Shown here: piece after piece, positions 9,050-17,305 of the stretch
How positions within the stretch are numbered: position 1 is the first letter of the stretch
How the letters are laid out: every line of letters begins with the position of its first letter
Assembly (NCBI RefSeq): GCF_018742245.1
Contig: NZ_CP036132.1
Location: 4,583,001 to 4,647,000, forward strand
Source of the DNA: Bacillus mycoides
GTDB taxonomy: Bacteria; Bacillota; Bacilli; Bacillales; Bacillaceae_G
DNA length: 64,000 bases
Direction: 5' to 3'
Made by a program: the position numbers and the translations under genes
Notes under the pieces: generated by a model
Databases searched by the model: none
The model's input: only the letters and a program-made list of their open reading frames with translations
Told to the model about the DNA's origin: nothing

Positions 9050-9128
9050 TTTTATCACCTCATTTATAAGTAAGAGGCAGGAAGAGAAATTGGCGTGATA
9101 GTTAATATTTTTTATTGGAGATGACAAT

Positions 9129-9590
9129 ATGATCGTAATTAGCGCTTGTTTAGGTGGTATCGCCTGTCGGTATGACGGCAACGATAATCTCGTTTCAAAA
9201 ATAGAAGAGTTATTACAAAGGGAAGACACCATCCTCGTTTGTCCTGAAGTATTAGGAGGATTATCAACGCCTCGTCCTTCAGCTGAAATTATTGGTGGGA
9301 ATGGCGATGACGTTTTGGACGGAAAAACGAAAGTAATGACAAAAGCTGGAGAAGATGTTACAGAAGCTTTCGTGAGCGGTGCTTATAAAGCTCTAGAACA
9401 AATTAAAGATTTACATCCAGAATATATTATTTTAAAAGAACGTAGTCCATCTTGTGGTAGTTCCACTATTTACACTGGAGAATTTAATGGAAATAAGCAA
9501 ACTGGTTATGGAGTGACAACAGCGCTATTCCGGAGACATGGATTTACAGTAATTTCTGAAGAAGAATTTGAAAACAACAAAAGGAATTGA
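9129..9590 (+). CDS. DUF523 protein, TudS-like 2-thiouracil desulfidase candidate
   Basis: A 153-residue protein covering the whole DUF523 domain. Conserved cysteines lie at 7 (SACLGG), 13 (ACRYDG), 38 (CPE) and 109 (ERSPSCGS). DUF523 proteins of the TudS type bind a [4Fe-4S] cluster through three cysteines and remove sulfur from 2-thiouracil. The cysteine pattern fits, so a cluster is likely here, while the substrate is inferred from the family. The ATG follows GGAGATGA. The gene is monocistronic; its last codons form the left arm of its own terminator. Confidence 0.85.
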   Translation: MIVISACLGGIACRYDGNDNLVSKIEELLQREDTILVCPEVLGGLSTPRPSAEIIGGNGDDVLDGKTKVMTKAGEDVTEAFVSGAYKALEQIKDLHPEYIILKERSPSCGSSTIYTGEFNGNKQTGYGVTTALFRRHGFTVISEEEFENNKRN

Positions 9591-9613
9591 CCCTGTTCGT
9601 CAATTCCTTTTTT
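9579..9613 (+). terminator. Terminator overlapping the DUF523 stop codon
   Basis: AAAGGAATTGAC (9580-9591) pairs with GTCAATTCCTTT (9600-9611), then T-rich sequence. The stop codon lies inside the left arm. Confidence 0.85.
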
Positions 9614-9618
9614 CTGTC

Positions 9619-9972
9619 TTATTTCACACCTAATTTTTCTTTCACTTTCGCAGGAAGTTCATCCTTTTTCACTTCTTCCCAAGCTGTTACGCCTTTCTTA
9701 TCTGAATGGAATACACGTAAGAATGCTTCCTTGCGAAGATTTTTCACAGCTGTAAATTCTAATTCTTTTTCTTTACCTTCTTTATCAAAGGCAGGTAACT
9801 TATACTCGAATGATTTATGCGGCTGACCGCCATCAGCTTTTTCATTCTTCTCAATTCCATCAGTTGTAATTTGAACGTAGTACTCATCTTTACCCATACG
9901 GTTTAAATCACAGCCAACTAAAAGGCTTGCAAATACAACTAAAATGCTAAAAAGTGCAATATATCTTTTCAT
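9619..9972 (-). CDS. YxeA-family (DUF1093) lipoprotein
   Basis: A 117-residue protein with a lipoprotein signal peptide (MKRYIALFSILVVFASLLVGC; the lipobox cysteine follows LLVG), then the YxeA/DUF1093 domain: YYVQITTDG near the start and YEYKLPAFD-like and LRKEAFLRVFHSDKKGVTAWEEV segments. The family is exported and small, of unknown function; in other Bacilli members lie beside bacitracin or nisin-like export systems, which is not the case here. ATG 9972 has GAGGTG at 6 nt; the GTG at 9981 is part of that SD site and is unlikely to be the start. Confidence 0.85.
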   Translation of the reverse strand: MKRYIALFSILVVFASLLVGCDLNRMGKDEYYVQITTDGIEKNEKADGGQPHKSFEYKLPAFDKEGKEKELEFTAVKNLRKEAFLRVFHSDKKGVTAWEEVKKDELPAKVKEKLGVK

Positions 9973-10312
9973 TTCCTTCACCTCATATGTTTTTTCTTAT
10001 ATTCTTATCTTAAAGCCTGGGCTTTAAAGAAGAAATTCAAAAACATGACATGAACATTACACTTTTGTAAGATAGTAAAAATCCGTATGTACAACCGTTC
10101 AAATATAATTATTTCTTCACTCTAGAAATTGGCCTTCCCCTTCATGTATCCTCTTTAGCCTTCTTCTTGCATATATTCACTATCTTTGTCCTGCTCTTTT
10201 TCTTTTTAACGGCAAAAGAAAAGACCTTCCTAACGATTTGATTTCATCGCTAAGAAGGTCTTTTTATGCAACCTACCCATTCATTCCATTTAGAATAACG
10301 GAATGAAAAAAC
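9973..10312. other. Intergenic region between yxeA-like gene and yutM
   Basis: Holds the promoter side of the YxeA-like gene, a small palindrome TTAAAGCC-TGGGCTTTAA near 10011-10028, and the yutM terminator at 10211-10267. I see no credible ORF in the AT- and CT-rich remainder. Confidence 0.5.
10211..10267 (-). terminator. Terminator of the dapF-yutM unit
   Basis: AAGACCTTC and TAACGAT pair across a short loop with ATCG and TAAGAAGGTCTT, about 16 bp with one or two bulges. It is T-rich on both sides, and it follows the yutM stop on the minus strand. Confidence 0.85.
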
Positions 10313-10666
10313 CTAGCACTCTTCCGGCTTACCAGCATTCGACGCTGTACGGAAAGATGATCCACATCCACATGATGCGATCGCATTTGGATTGTCGATT
10401 GTGAATCCACCGCCAAGCATAGATTGTTTATAGTCAACTTTCACTCCCTTTACAATCGGAGCACTTTCTTTATCGATAACAAATTCAACACCGAAAAACT
10501 CAAGAACTGTGTCGTCTTCCTTTGGTTCTACTTCAAATCCTAAGCCGTAAGAAAGACCACTACATCCGCCGCCATGTACAGCAAGGCGCACGTACTTCTC
10601 TCCATCTTCAGCATCTTTTAACATATCTTTAATTTGAAAAGCTGCTTGTTCTGTTACTTCAATCAT
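10313..10666 (-). CDS. yutM: A-type iron-sulfur carrier (YutM, IscA/ErpA family)
   Basis: A 117-residue HesB-like protein. The three conserved cysteines are present: C35 in GGGCSG and C99/C101 in SCGCGSSF. A-type carriers take Fe-S clusters from scaffold proteins and deliver them to client enzymes. The start is the ATG at 10666 (MIEVTEQAA), preceded by GGATGGTG; the frame extends to 10705 without support. It follows dapF directly, as in B. subtilis, and shares its terminator. Together with yutI, the suf operon and a SufR-like regulator it makes this region rich in Fe-S biogenesis genes. Confidence 0.93.
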   Translation of the reverse strand: MIEVTEQAAFQIKDMLKDAEDGEKYVRLAVHGGGCSGLSYGLGFEVEPKEDDTVLEFFGVEFVIDKESAPIVKGVKVDYKQSMLGGGFTIDNPNAIASCGCGSSFRTASNAGKPEEC

Positions 10667-10707
10667 GAAATACACCATCCTTTCTGTTCTCATTCTATTA
10701 TACATCT

Positions 10708-11574
10708 TTACGCTTCTATCTTGTACTCATACACTCCGCGGCAAATTATTTCCGCAGGTCCTTTCATTAATACATTTCCTTCTTCTGTCCATGCGATCAT
10801 TAAGTCGCCGCCTGCTAAGTGAACTGTAATTTCTTTATCGTGTTCCATTTTTCCATTTAGAATTGCCGCGACGACAGCTGCGCATGCTCCTGTCCCGCAA
10901 GCTTGTGTTACACCAGATCCACGTTCCCAAACGCGGAAATTCATCTCTTCATCATTCAAAATCTCGATGAATTCAACATTCACTCGCTCTGGGAACATTT
11001 CATGCGTCTCAAGAACTGGTCCTAACGTTGTAAGGGGCGCTTTTTCTACATCATCAACAAAAATAACCGCGTGCGGATTCCCCATTGAAACAGCTGTAAA
11101 TGCATAACGGTGATTATTGTATAAGAAGTTTTCACGAATAAATGGTGTTTCTCCTTCACCAAGCATCGGTATCTCTTCACGTGTTAAACGAGGTGCCCCC
11201 ATGTCGATTTTCGCTAATGTAACTTTGTCATCTTCTACCGTTACTTCTGCCGTAACAATACCAGCTAACGTTTCAATTGTGAAAACTTTACCTTCTACTA
11301 GTTTATGCTCATACGCATATTTCGCTACGCAGCGTAAACCATTTCCACAGCTCTTTCCTTCTGAACCATCATTATTAAACATGCGCATTTTTACTGGTGC
11401 CACGTCAGAAGGACAAATTAAAATCATTCCATCTGCACCAATACCAGTATTAATATTTGAAACCTTTTCCGCTACAAGTGCTAAATCTTCTTCTCTAATT
11501 TGTTCCTCAAACATATTTACATATATATAACTATTTCCAAGACCATGCATTTTTGTAAAAGAAAATTGGCTCAT
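10708..11574 (-). CDS. dapF: Diaminopimelate epimerase
   Basis: A 288-residue enzyme converting LL- to meso-diaminopimelate, for lysine and for peptidoglycan cross-links, without PLP or metal. The two catalytic cysteines are visible: C76 in SCGNGLRC and C226 in QACGTGAC. Length and the N-terminal FTKMHGLGN motif are normal for the family. In the cytosol it acts near the end of the dap pathway. It is upstream of yutM by about 40 bp on the same strand, with no terminator between them. Confidence 0.97.
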   Translation of the reverse strand: MSQFSFTKMHGLGNSYIYVNMFEEQIREEDLALVAEKVSNINTGIGADGMILICPSDVAPVKMRMFNNDGSEGKSCGNGLRCVAKYAYEHKLVEGKVFTIETLAGIVTAEVTVEDDKVTLAKIDMGAPRLTREEIPMLGEGETPFIRENFLYNNHRYAFTAVSMGNPHAVIFVDDVEKAPLTTLGPVLETHEMFPERVNVEFIEILNDEEMNFRVWERGSGVTQACGTGACAAVVAAILNGKMEHDKEITVHLAGGDLMIAWTEEGNVLMKGPAEIICRGVYEYKIEA

Positions 11575-11704
11575 TTTTATTCACTCCAAAAATAATTTAT
11601 TATTTCAAGTATAAAATGCATGCTTTTAGAACACAATATGAATGTCCCCCCTTTCTCATATTTGACAGTATTTTGGCAATAAGCCGTTCTTACACAAATC
11701 GCGT

Positions 11705-11741
11705 AAGAAAAAAGCCCTTCTAAAAGGGCCTTTTTTTTTCG
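11705..11741 (-). terminator. Terminator-like hairpin between yuzB and dapF
   Basis: GCCCTT and AAGGGC form a short stem flanked by A-rich and T-rich (T9) runs. On the minus strand it lies downstream of yuzB and a deleted bcr1-like element. Confidence 0.75.
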
Positions 11742-11756
11742 AAATAAACACTCCTA

Positions 11757-11809
11757 ATAAAGTGAAGGCTTTTACGGGCAGCCTTACTGCCCGCGAATAG
11801 CGGGATAAA
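11757..11809 (-). repeat. bcr1-like mini-element, extreme internal deletion
   Basis: On the minus strand it reads TTTAT, CCCGCTATTCGCGGGCAGTAA, GGCTGCCCGTAAAAGCC, TTCAC and TTTAT. It is 53 bp with both pentamers, against 156 bp for the full copy at 39305-39460. Only the two ends and one inner arm are left, yet the flanking ATAAA pentamers (11757-11761 and 11805-11809 on the plus strand) are intact. Confidence 0.75.
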
Positions 11810-11819
11810 TGAAAAAAGA

Positions 11820-11846
11820 AAAACGTTGCCTGTTTGCAACGCTTTA
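11820..11846 (-). terminator. Terminator of yuzB
   Basis: GCGTTGC and GCAACG(T) pair across a 6-nt loop, then T5 on the minus strand, directly after the yuzB stop. Confidence 0.8.
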
Positions 11847-12083
11847 AAACATTGGATTTTCATCCATATAATCATATACATTATTTACAAGTTCTTCTAC
11901 TGTTGCACCTTGTACAACTTCACCATTTACAAGTGCAAATGGACCTTCAAAACAGATGCCACAATATCCTAAACAACCATATTCCATTACGTCTAAATTA
12001 GGATCTTTTTCTAATTTTTCTAAAGCTGCTTGCGAACCGCTTGCAAGGTTACCTACACAAAATTCGATTAATGGTTTAATCAA
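11844..12083 (-). CDS. yuzB: YuzB (DUF1450, UPF0349)
   Basis: A 79-residue protein ending YMDENPMF, matching the UPF0349 family along its whole length, with conserved cysteines in EFCVGN and [13 protein letters not shown]. The function is unknown; the cysteine cluster suggests a metal or Fe-S link, in keeping with its neighbours. The best start is a TTG at 12083, with a strong GGGGGGAGAG site just upstream. The longer open frame to 12143 has no support. It is monocistronic and divergent from yutJ. Confidence 0.88.
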
Positions 12084-12257
12084 AACTCTCCCCCCTGTAT
12101 CTCTAAACAAATTACCATTTACTTTAGCAAGTATGAAGCGCATACCTAATTTGCGAAACGGGTAAGTAACCCTCTCTACTTATTACCATTCCACTTTATT
12201 TATAAGAAGAAAACTAAGCTGTTTCTTGTTGTTTTCGTTATATATTCTAAACTATTT

Positions 12258-12338
12258 AGTTACTTCACTATTTCACTTCACAATAGATAGTATTCTTTAT
12301 ATAACATACTACTCATAATGAAATAGTAAATAGTAACT
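12258..12338. repeat. Long imperfect inverted repeat upstream of yutJ
   Basis: AGTTACTTCACTATTTCA (12258-12275) is nearly the reverse complement of the 20-nt right arm at 12319-12338, with a 43-bp centre that itself holds ATAGTAT and ATACTA arms. It lies about 175 bp upstream of the yutJ start. No T-run follows, so it is not a standard terminator. It could be a double operator or a structured leader; the role is unknown. Confidence 0.5.
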
Positions 12339-12512
12339 AGAAAATGAAAACAGTTTATTTTACTTTTCTTCTTATTGTACAACAGAGTATTCATTCATGC
12401 ATTGTTATTTGTTCACAAATTCGATATAATTTGATTGAGTAAAGTCGAAATATTTTATTAATATAAAATTGTATGATTAGGGGATATTTCAACAGAAAAG
12501 GGGTAATCCATC
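12339..12512 (+). other. yutJ upstream region
   Basis: AT-rich sequence between the inverted repeat and yutJ. It contains the yutJ SD site AAAAGGGG just before the ATG at 12513. No gene is seen here, nor in 12084-12257. Confidence 0.5.
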
Positions 12513-13583
12513 ATGAAACACCTCGTAATACTGGGTGGCGGCTACGGTGGAATGAGAATTCTGCAGCGGCTACTTCCGAGCAACCAACTTCCAGATGATG
12601 TACAAGTGACATTAATCGACAAAGTACCATATCATTGCTTCAAAACTGAATATTATGCATTAGTGGCAGGTACAATTTCAGAAACGCATATTCGCATACC
12701 GTTTCCTGAACACCCACGTCTTAATATTCAATACGGCACAATCACAAATATTGATCTTGAGACGAAAGCCGTTCATCTCGATGGCGGTGAAACAATCCAA
12801 TATGATGATTTAATTATCGGTCTTGGCTGTGAAGATAAATATCATAACGTTCCTGGGGCGAAGGAATATACACATAGCCTACAATCAATTGAACAAACAC
12901 GTAAGACATATGAACAATTAAATAGCCTAGAACCGAATGCAACAGTAGCTGTCGTTGGTGCTGGTTTAAGCGGCGTTGAAGTGGCAAGCGAACTTCGTGA
13001 GAGTCGTTCAGATTTAAAAATCTATTTATTTGATAGAAAAGATAGAATTTTATTCCCATATCCAGAGAAATTAAGTAGATACGTAGAAGAATGGTTTGTA
13101 AAACATAAAGTTACCATTATACGAAACTCTAACATTACAAAAGTGGAACCAAACATTGTATACAACCATGATGAACCACTTGAATGTGATGCAATCGTCT
13201 GGACAGCTGGTATTCAAGCAAATGAAGTTGTTCGAAATCTTCCAGTTGAACAAGATGGTAGCGGACGGGTTGTTTTAACAAAATATCACAATATTCCAAA
13301 TAATGAGCACGTTTATGTTGTAGGAGATTGTGCAGCACTTCCACATGCACCATCTGCTCAACTTGCTGAAGGTCAAGGAGAACAAATTGTCCAAATATTA
13401 TTAAAACGTTGGAATAATGAACCACTTCCTGATGAACTGCCTGTTATTAAATTAAAAGGTGTTCTCGGTTCTCTCGGCAAAAAACACGGATTTGGTTTAC
13501 TAGCAAACCAACCATTAATGGGACGTGTACCGAGATTATTAAAATCCGGTCTTCTTTGGATGTACAAATATCATAACGGTTAA
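12513..13583 (+). CDS. yutJ: NADH dehydrogenase-like flavoprotein (YutJ)
   Basis: A 356-residue FAD-dependent pyridine nucleotide oxidoreductase of the NDH-2 group, paralogous to yumB in this window. FAD motif GGGYGG is at residues 8-13, the NAD motif VVGAGLSGVEVASEL near residues 149-163, and the second FAD motif VYVVGDCAALP near 270. It lacks an obvious membrane helix; related enzymes sit on the membrane surface. The electron acceptor is unknown. The SD AAAAGGGG precedes ATG 12513. It is monocistronic with a strong terminator. Confidence 0.9.
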   Translation: MKHLVILGGGYGGMRILQRLLPSNQLPDDVQVTLIDKVPYHCFKTEYYALVAGTISETHIRIPFPEHPRLNIQYGTITNIDLETKAVHLDGGETIQYDDLIIGLGCEDKYHNVPGAKEYTHSLQSIEQTRKTYEQLNSLEPNATVAVVGAGLSGVEVASELRESRSDLKIYLFDRKDRILFPYPEKLSRYVEEWFVKHKVTIIRNSNITKVEPNIVYNHDEPLECDAIVWTAGIQANEVVRNLPVEQDGSGRVVLTKYHNIPNNEHVYVVGDCAALPHAPSAQLAEGQGEQIVQILLKRWNNEPLPDELPVIKLKGVLGSLGKKHGFGLLANQPLMGRVPRLLKSGLLWMYKYHNG

Positions 13584-13588
13584 TACTT

Positions 13589-13621
13589 TAAAGGCTGTCT
13601 ACTATGTAGGCAGCCTTTTTC
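13589..13621 (+). terminator. Terminator of yutJ
   Basis: AAAGGCTG and CTAC pair with GTAG and CAGCCTTT, followed by T-rich sequence. Confidence 0.88.
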
Positions 13622-13734
13622 TATTCATTTTTTTAAAAAATAACTTTCTCAATATAGATTTATAAAATTTTTTATTTTAATATTAAAAATTATTGATGAA
13701 AAGTGTATGCTATATGTAATAGTTATTTTATTTA

Positions 13735-13761
13735 GGACCGAATACGTTCGGTCTTATTTTT
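13735..13761 (+). terminator. Hairpin with T-run in front of the Spo0E-like gene
   Basis: GACCGAA (13737-13743) and TTCGGTC (13748-13754) form a perfect stem with a 4-nt loop, followed by a T-rich run. A possible promoter (TTGATG, then TGTAAT after 16 nt) lies just upstream, so this may be an attenuator or the end of a very short transcript ahead of the gene. Confidence 0.65.
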
Positions 13762-13806
13762 TATGCTTTGAATACTACACATAATAGGAGGCATTTCATT
13801 TCACTT

Positions 13807-14010
13807 ATGAACTTAGCAAAACTAAATAATCGAATAGAAGTGAAAAAGAAAGAATTAATCCACCTTGTTGAAAAATATGGATTTGCTCACGATAAAGTCA
13901 TTTCTCTCAGTCAAGACTTAGATCGTTTGCTAAACTTATTAACGAAGCTAACTACTTCCGTCTCAAGACGATCTAATCCTACAAACAAAGAAAAGAGATG
14001 TTCCCTCTGA
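13807..14010 (+). CDS. Spo0E-like aspartyl-phosphate phosphatase
   Basis: A small helical hairpin protein of about 67-70 residues matching the Spo0E family: IEVKKKELIHLVEKYGF, then the signature SQDLDRLLNLL (SQxLD). Family members dephosphorylate Spo0A~P and delay sporulation. The start is odd. The only strong SD, AGGAGG at 13786-13791, is 15 nt before the first ATG (13807) but 6 nt before an in-frame ATT (13798). A TTG at 13768 has no SD. I give the ATG conservatively. It is monocistronic, with a hairpin and T-run upstream. Confidence 0.8.
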   Translation: MNLAKLNNRIEVKKKELIHLVEKYGFAHDKVISLSQDLDRLLNLLTKLTTSVSRRSNPTNKEKRCSL

Positions 14011-14078
14011 ATAGACTTTACTTTTCTATTTTTCTCTCTTTTTGATACGATATAACTAGAATCAGAAAGGAGCAATTT

Positions 14079-14738
14079 ATGTTTATATTAAAAGACATCA
14101 TATATAAAGATATTCTACACATTCCTTATTTACAGATTCAAAAAGAAAAAACAACTTGTATTATTGGTGAAAGTGGTAGTGGTAAAAGCACATTACTTCG
14201 TATGCTAAACGATTTACAATCGCCAACATCTGGCACAATTGAATATAACGGAAAATCTATTTTAGATTACCCTCCCATTCAATTACGCCGTGAAGTTGTC
14301 ATGCTCGGACAAACTCCGCCTATTTTTGATGGAACAATTAAAGATAATTTATTAATGGGACTTCGATTTTCTGAAAAGCCATTTCCAAATGACGATGCCC
14401 TGCGAGGCGCATTAACGACTGTTAGCCTGGATAAAAAATTAGAAGATAACGCCTCTTCTTTATCAGGTGGCGAAAAACAAAGACTTGCTTTCGCTCGCAT
14501 TATACTAATGGATCCGCCCGTCTATTTATTAGATGAACCAACTTCGGCACTAGATGGTGATACAGAACGCCGCGTTATGAAAGAATTCACTCTACTCGCA
14601 AGAGAAAAGAAAAAAACAGTTATCTTCATTACACACTCACAACAACTTCCAGAAGAAATTGCAGACGATATTATTGAAATTAGTAAAACAAACGGTGCAA
14701 CTAGAAAGGAAGTGCTATCAATTGAAGGGCGTTATTGA
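14079..14738 (+). CDS. ABC transporter ATPase, FetA/YbbL-like
   Basis: A 219-residue ATP-binding protein: Walker A GESGSGKST (about residues 30-38), signature SLSGGEKQRLAFAR, Walker B VYLLDEPTSALD and a downstream switch histidine (ITHS). It overlaps a UPF0014 permease gene by 17 bp. This pairing is that of E. coli FetA-FetB, an iron exporter that aids resistance to oxidative stress. The metal specificity here is inferred from the partner family only. The ATG at 14079 follows AAAGGAG. Confidence 0.85.
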   Translation: MFILKDIIYKDILHIPYLQIQKEKTTCIIGESGSGKSTLLRMLNDLQSPTSGTIEYNGKSILDYPPIQLRREVVMLGQTPPIFDGTIKDNLLMGLRFSEKPFPNDDALRGALTTVSLDKKLEDNASSLSGGEKQRLAFARIILMDPPVYLLDEPTSALDGDTERRVMKEFTLLAREKKKTVIFITHSQQLPEEIADDIIEISKTNGATRKEVLSIEGRY

Positions 14739-15516
14739 ATTACAAATTTGGCAACTTGCAGCTGCATATATTTTCATCCTTATTTTAATCGGGCTTGTGA
14801 AATTAAAAGGAATACCACGTGAGAAACAAATTACAATTGCTACATTACGTATGACGATTCAACTTGTACTAGTCGCCTATGTTCTTACATACATATTTGA
14901 AAATAGTAATCCGTTTTATACAATAGCTCTCATTACTTCTATTACTACATTTGCAATTTTTAATATTTATAAACGAATTAATATTCCAATGTCAAAAGAA
15001 TTAAAACGAGTAGCCGCCCTCTCCATGATTGCTGGATCAATCGGCCCTCTTCTACTATTTATCTTTGTCATTATCGGGCACGATCCTTGGTATGCTCCGC
15101 AATATATCGTTCCTATTGCCGGCATGCTAATCGGTAACGCTATGACAGGTATTTGCCTCGGGGCAAATACCTTTTTAAGCAGTATGAAATCACAAAGAGA
15201 TCATATCGAAGGTGCACTTATGCTCGGCGCAACACCGAAAGAAGCAGCTGCTCCGCTCATTCGGGATGCTTTCGATTCTGCTATTTTACCAACAATTAAT
15301 TCTATGGTCGGAATGGGAATTATAAGTCTTCCCGGCATGATGACAGGACAAATTTTATCCGGTGTATCACCATTTACAGCTATTCAATATCAAATTGCGA
15401 TTATACTTGGCATTTCTGGAAGTACAGCTTTCTCTGTTATTATCTTCTTACAGCTTGGGTATAAAACGTTCTTTAATAAAAGGTGTCAGTTGAAAGAGGT
15501 TGAAGCACAATCATAA
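14722..15516 (+). CDS. UPF0014 permease, FetB/YbbM-like
   Basis: A 264-residue membrane protein with about seven hydrophobic segments. The UPF0014 signature is present: TLRMTIQLVLVAYVL near the N-terminus and EGALMLGATPKEAAAPLIRDA in the cytoplasmic loop that contacts the ATPase. Start choice: the frame is open from 14659, but TTG 14722 has an AAAGGAAG site at 9 nt and gives the normal family start. The gene overlaps the ATPase by 17 bp, so the two are translationally coupled. Likely role: export of iron or another metal together with the FetA-like protein. Confidence 0.85.
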   Translation: MKGVIELQIWQLAAAYIFILILIGLVKLKGIPREKQITIATLRMTIQLVLVAYVLTYIFENSNPFYTIALITSITTFAIFNIYKRINIPMSKELKRVAALSMIAGSIGPLLLFIFVIIGHDPWYAPQYIVPIAGMLIGNAMTGICLGANTFLSSMKSQRDHIEGALMLGATPKEAAAPLIRDAFDSAILPTINSMVGMGIISLPGMMTGQILSGVSPFTAIQYQIAIILGISGSTAFSVIIFLQLGYKTFFNKRCQLKEVEAQS

Positions 15517-15554
15517 AAAAGACGCTCTGCAAGTTACTTACAGAGCGTCTTTTT
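15517..15554. terminator. Bidirectional terminator between fetB-like gene and phnA
   Basis: AAAAAAGACGCTCTG pairs with CAGAGCGTCTTTTTT. It is A-rich before and T-rich after, so it serves both convergent genes. Confidence 0.92.
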
Positions 15555-15566
15555 TCTTTGCTAATC

Positions 15567-15908
15567 TTACGCCTTCTTAACGAACTGTGATTTTAACTTC
15601 ATAGCTCCGAAACCGTCGATTTTGCAATCGATATCGTGATCTCCCTCAACTAGACGGATACTCTTTACTTTCGTACCAATCTTCACAACTGAAGAAGTTC
15701 CTTTTACTTTTAAATCTTTAATTACAGTAACAGCATCGCCATCTTGAAGAACGTTTCCGTTCGCATCTTTTACAACTTTTGCACCATCATTATTTTCAGC
15801 TTCCGCTTCTTGGCCCCACTCATGGGCACATTCTGGACATACGAAAAGAGCGCCATCCTCATACGTATATTCTGAATTACATTTTGGACAATTTGGTAAA
15901 GTAGCCAT
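15567..15908 (-). CDS. phnA: PhnA/YjdM-type zinc-ribbon protein
   Basis: A 113-residue protein with an N-terminal zinc ribbon ([21 protein letters not shown], residues about 7-27) and the C-terminal PhnA domain ([25 protein letters not shown]). Despite the name it is not required for phosphonate breakdown and its role is unsettled. ATG 15908 follows GGAGGAAATTT; the longer frame to 15929 only adds the SD region. It is monocistronic and convergent with the FetB-like gene. Confidence 0.92.
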   Translation of the reverse strand: MATLPNCPKCNSEYTYEDGALFVCPECAHEWGQEAEAENNDGAKVVKDANGNVLQDGDAVTVIKDLKVKGTSSVVKIGTKVKSIRLVEGDHDIDCKIDGFGAMKLKSQFVKKA

Positions 15909-16134
15909 AAATTCATTTCCTCCGTTCATTATTTATACGTAAAAATCACTTATGATGTTTACATGTCGATAAATAAAATTTGTATAGCATTTCTTTATAC
16001 TGCCACAGTCTCACGTTATTGACAAGCCTACCTCAAATTCTCATTTTTTATTGTATTTTACAAAATTTCAAGTAGTATGCCGCACCCCTACCATTATGTT
16101 ACAGATTCTTCTTTTCCAAATAAACGAGTTCTCT

Positions 16135-16932
16135 CTAGAAACCCCAACTATTTTCTTCAATGTAAATTTGATACTCTTCTGCTTCTTCTTCACTTAACTT
16201 CTTATTGTTTTCATATACTTCTTGCCATTCAAAATAATCTTCACTGAAATAAATAGCAAATTTAATTTTCACTTTTTTCTTCTCTGTATAGTCATAACCA
16301 GTAAACTCTACTACGTCATAATCTTTTTCTTTCTTTACAAACTTCCAAGTTGGATTATCCGTCATAACCTCTAAAGTAAACCCTTCATCACTTGAACGAA
16401 CAACATTTTTTATATTTGGTTCAGTTGGTAAAAAGGAGAGGCCGAACGTGGCTCCACCAAATACTACCCCTACTATAACTTGTAAACCAATCATACCAAC
16501 AAAACTAGCGCCACCCTTTGATTGTAAGTAATACGCCTTCTCATGATCAGGCATATCTTCTGCCTTATGTAAAATACGAACAGCGTGCTTATAATATAAA
16601 CGGTTTCCTTGCCATCCAGTAAATATCATAACTCCTAAATGAAGAACTAAATTTAAAGATAAATAAATTCCATCTGAAATATCTATAAAAGGAGGTACAA
16701 CTATACTAGGTACCGACAATAATGTAAGTATAATAAACAACTTATACATTTTTCGATAAGCTAGCCAAAAATATGGGAAGAAAAAGGCTACCCAATTCCA
16801 TGTATTTCCTTGCGCTGGATTTTCTACTTTGCCCCATTTAAAGTCATAATAAGCTGTATTCTTTTGAACAACTTTATGTAACTCTTGCGGAGAAATTGTT
16901 TCTTGTAAAACAGTGTCTTTCACGTACATCAT
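16135..16932 (-). CDS. DUF2628 membrane protein
   Basis: A 265-residue protein with a soluble N-terminus, then NTWNWVAFFFPYFWLAYRKMY (residues about 43-63), which is the DUF2628 hallmark. Four hydrophobic segments lie up to about residue 165, followed by a roughly 95-residue hydrophilic C-terminal domain rich in Lys and Glu. The function of the family is unknown. The start at 16932 has only a modest SD (AGAAGG) and the next in-frame ATG is one codon on. A GTG four codons in is also possible. It stands alone. Confidence 0.75.
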   Translation of the reverse strand: MMYVKDTVLQETISPQELHKVVQKNTAYYDFKWGKVENPAQGNTWNWVAFFFPYFWLAYRKMYKLFIILTLLSVPSIVVPPFIDISDGIYLSLNLVLHLGVMIFTGWQGNRLYYKHAVRILHKAEDMPDHEKAYYLQSKGGASFVGMIGLQVIVGVVFGGATFGLSFLPTEPNIKNVVRSSDEGFTLEVMTDNPTWKFVKKEKDYDVVEFTGYDYTEKKKVKIKFAIYFSEDYFEWQEVYENNKKLSEEEAEEYQIYIEENSWGF

Positions 16933-17146
16933 CCTTCTCTTATTTCTATATAAATTTTATTGTAAAGAAATAAAACAAAGTAATCTAACAAAAAGTAGTT
17001 ATATTTCATAAAATTGAACGAAAATCGAATATATTCCGACAATTACCTGTTTCTTATTTCATTTTACTTTTAAATATATTAAAATACTTATGAATGATGC
17101 ATTTAATACACTAAGTTAAACATTTTACATATTTTATAACAAAAAA

Positions 17147-17162
17147 TGTTTCACATGAAACT
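17147..17162. other. parS-like palindrome
   Basis: TGTTTCACATGAAACT differs from the Bacillus parS consensus TGTTTCACGTGAAACA at two positions: the central G (here A) and the last base. parS sites bind ParB/Spo0J and load condensin. The palindromic core TTTCACATGAAA is nearly kept, but the change in the centre may weaken or abolish binding. Confidence 0.35.
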
Positions 17163-17223
17163 TCCCATATTTCGTATTATTTTTCTATCATTTTCGATTA
17201 GGTTCAAATGTGGGCTTCATATG

Positions 17224-17266
17224 AAAAAACTAGTAGAAAACAAAATTTGTTTTCTACTAGTTTTTT
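17224..17266 (-). terminator. Terminator of the 17306-17974 gene
   Basis: An 18-bp perfect inverted repeat: left arm 17224-17241 (centre ACTAGTAGAAAAC) and right arm 17249-17266. A- and T-runs on the outside make it bidirectional. Confidence 0.9.
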
Positions 17267-17305
17267 ATCACAGTTCTACATATTTAGTCCCCTTTTATAT
17301 CCTCC

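Larger units (their letters stand above)
16933..17305. other. AT-rich intergenic region
   Basis: Contains the upstream region of the DUF2628 gene, a parS-like palindrome at 17147-17162 and a strong terminator at 17224-17266. No ORF here looks real. Confidence 0.5.
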
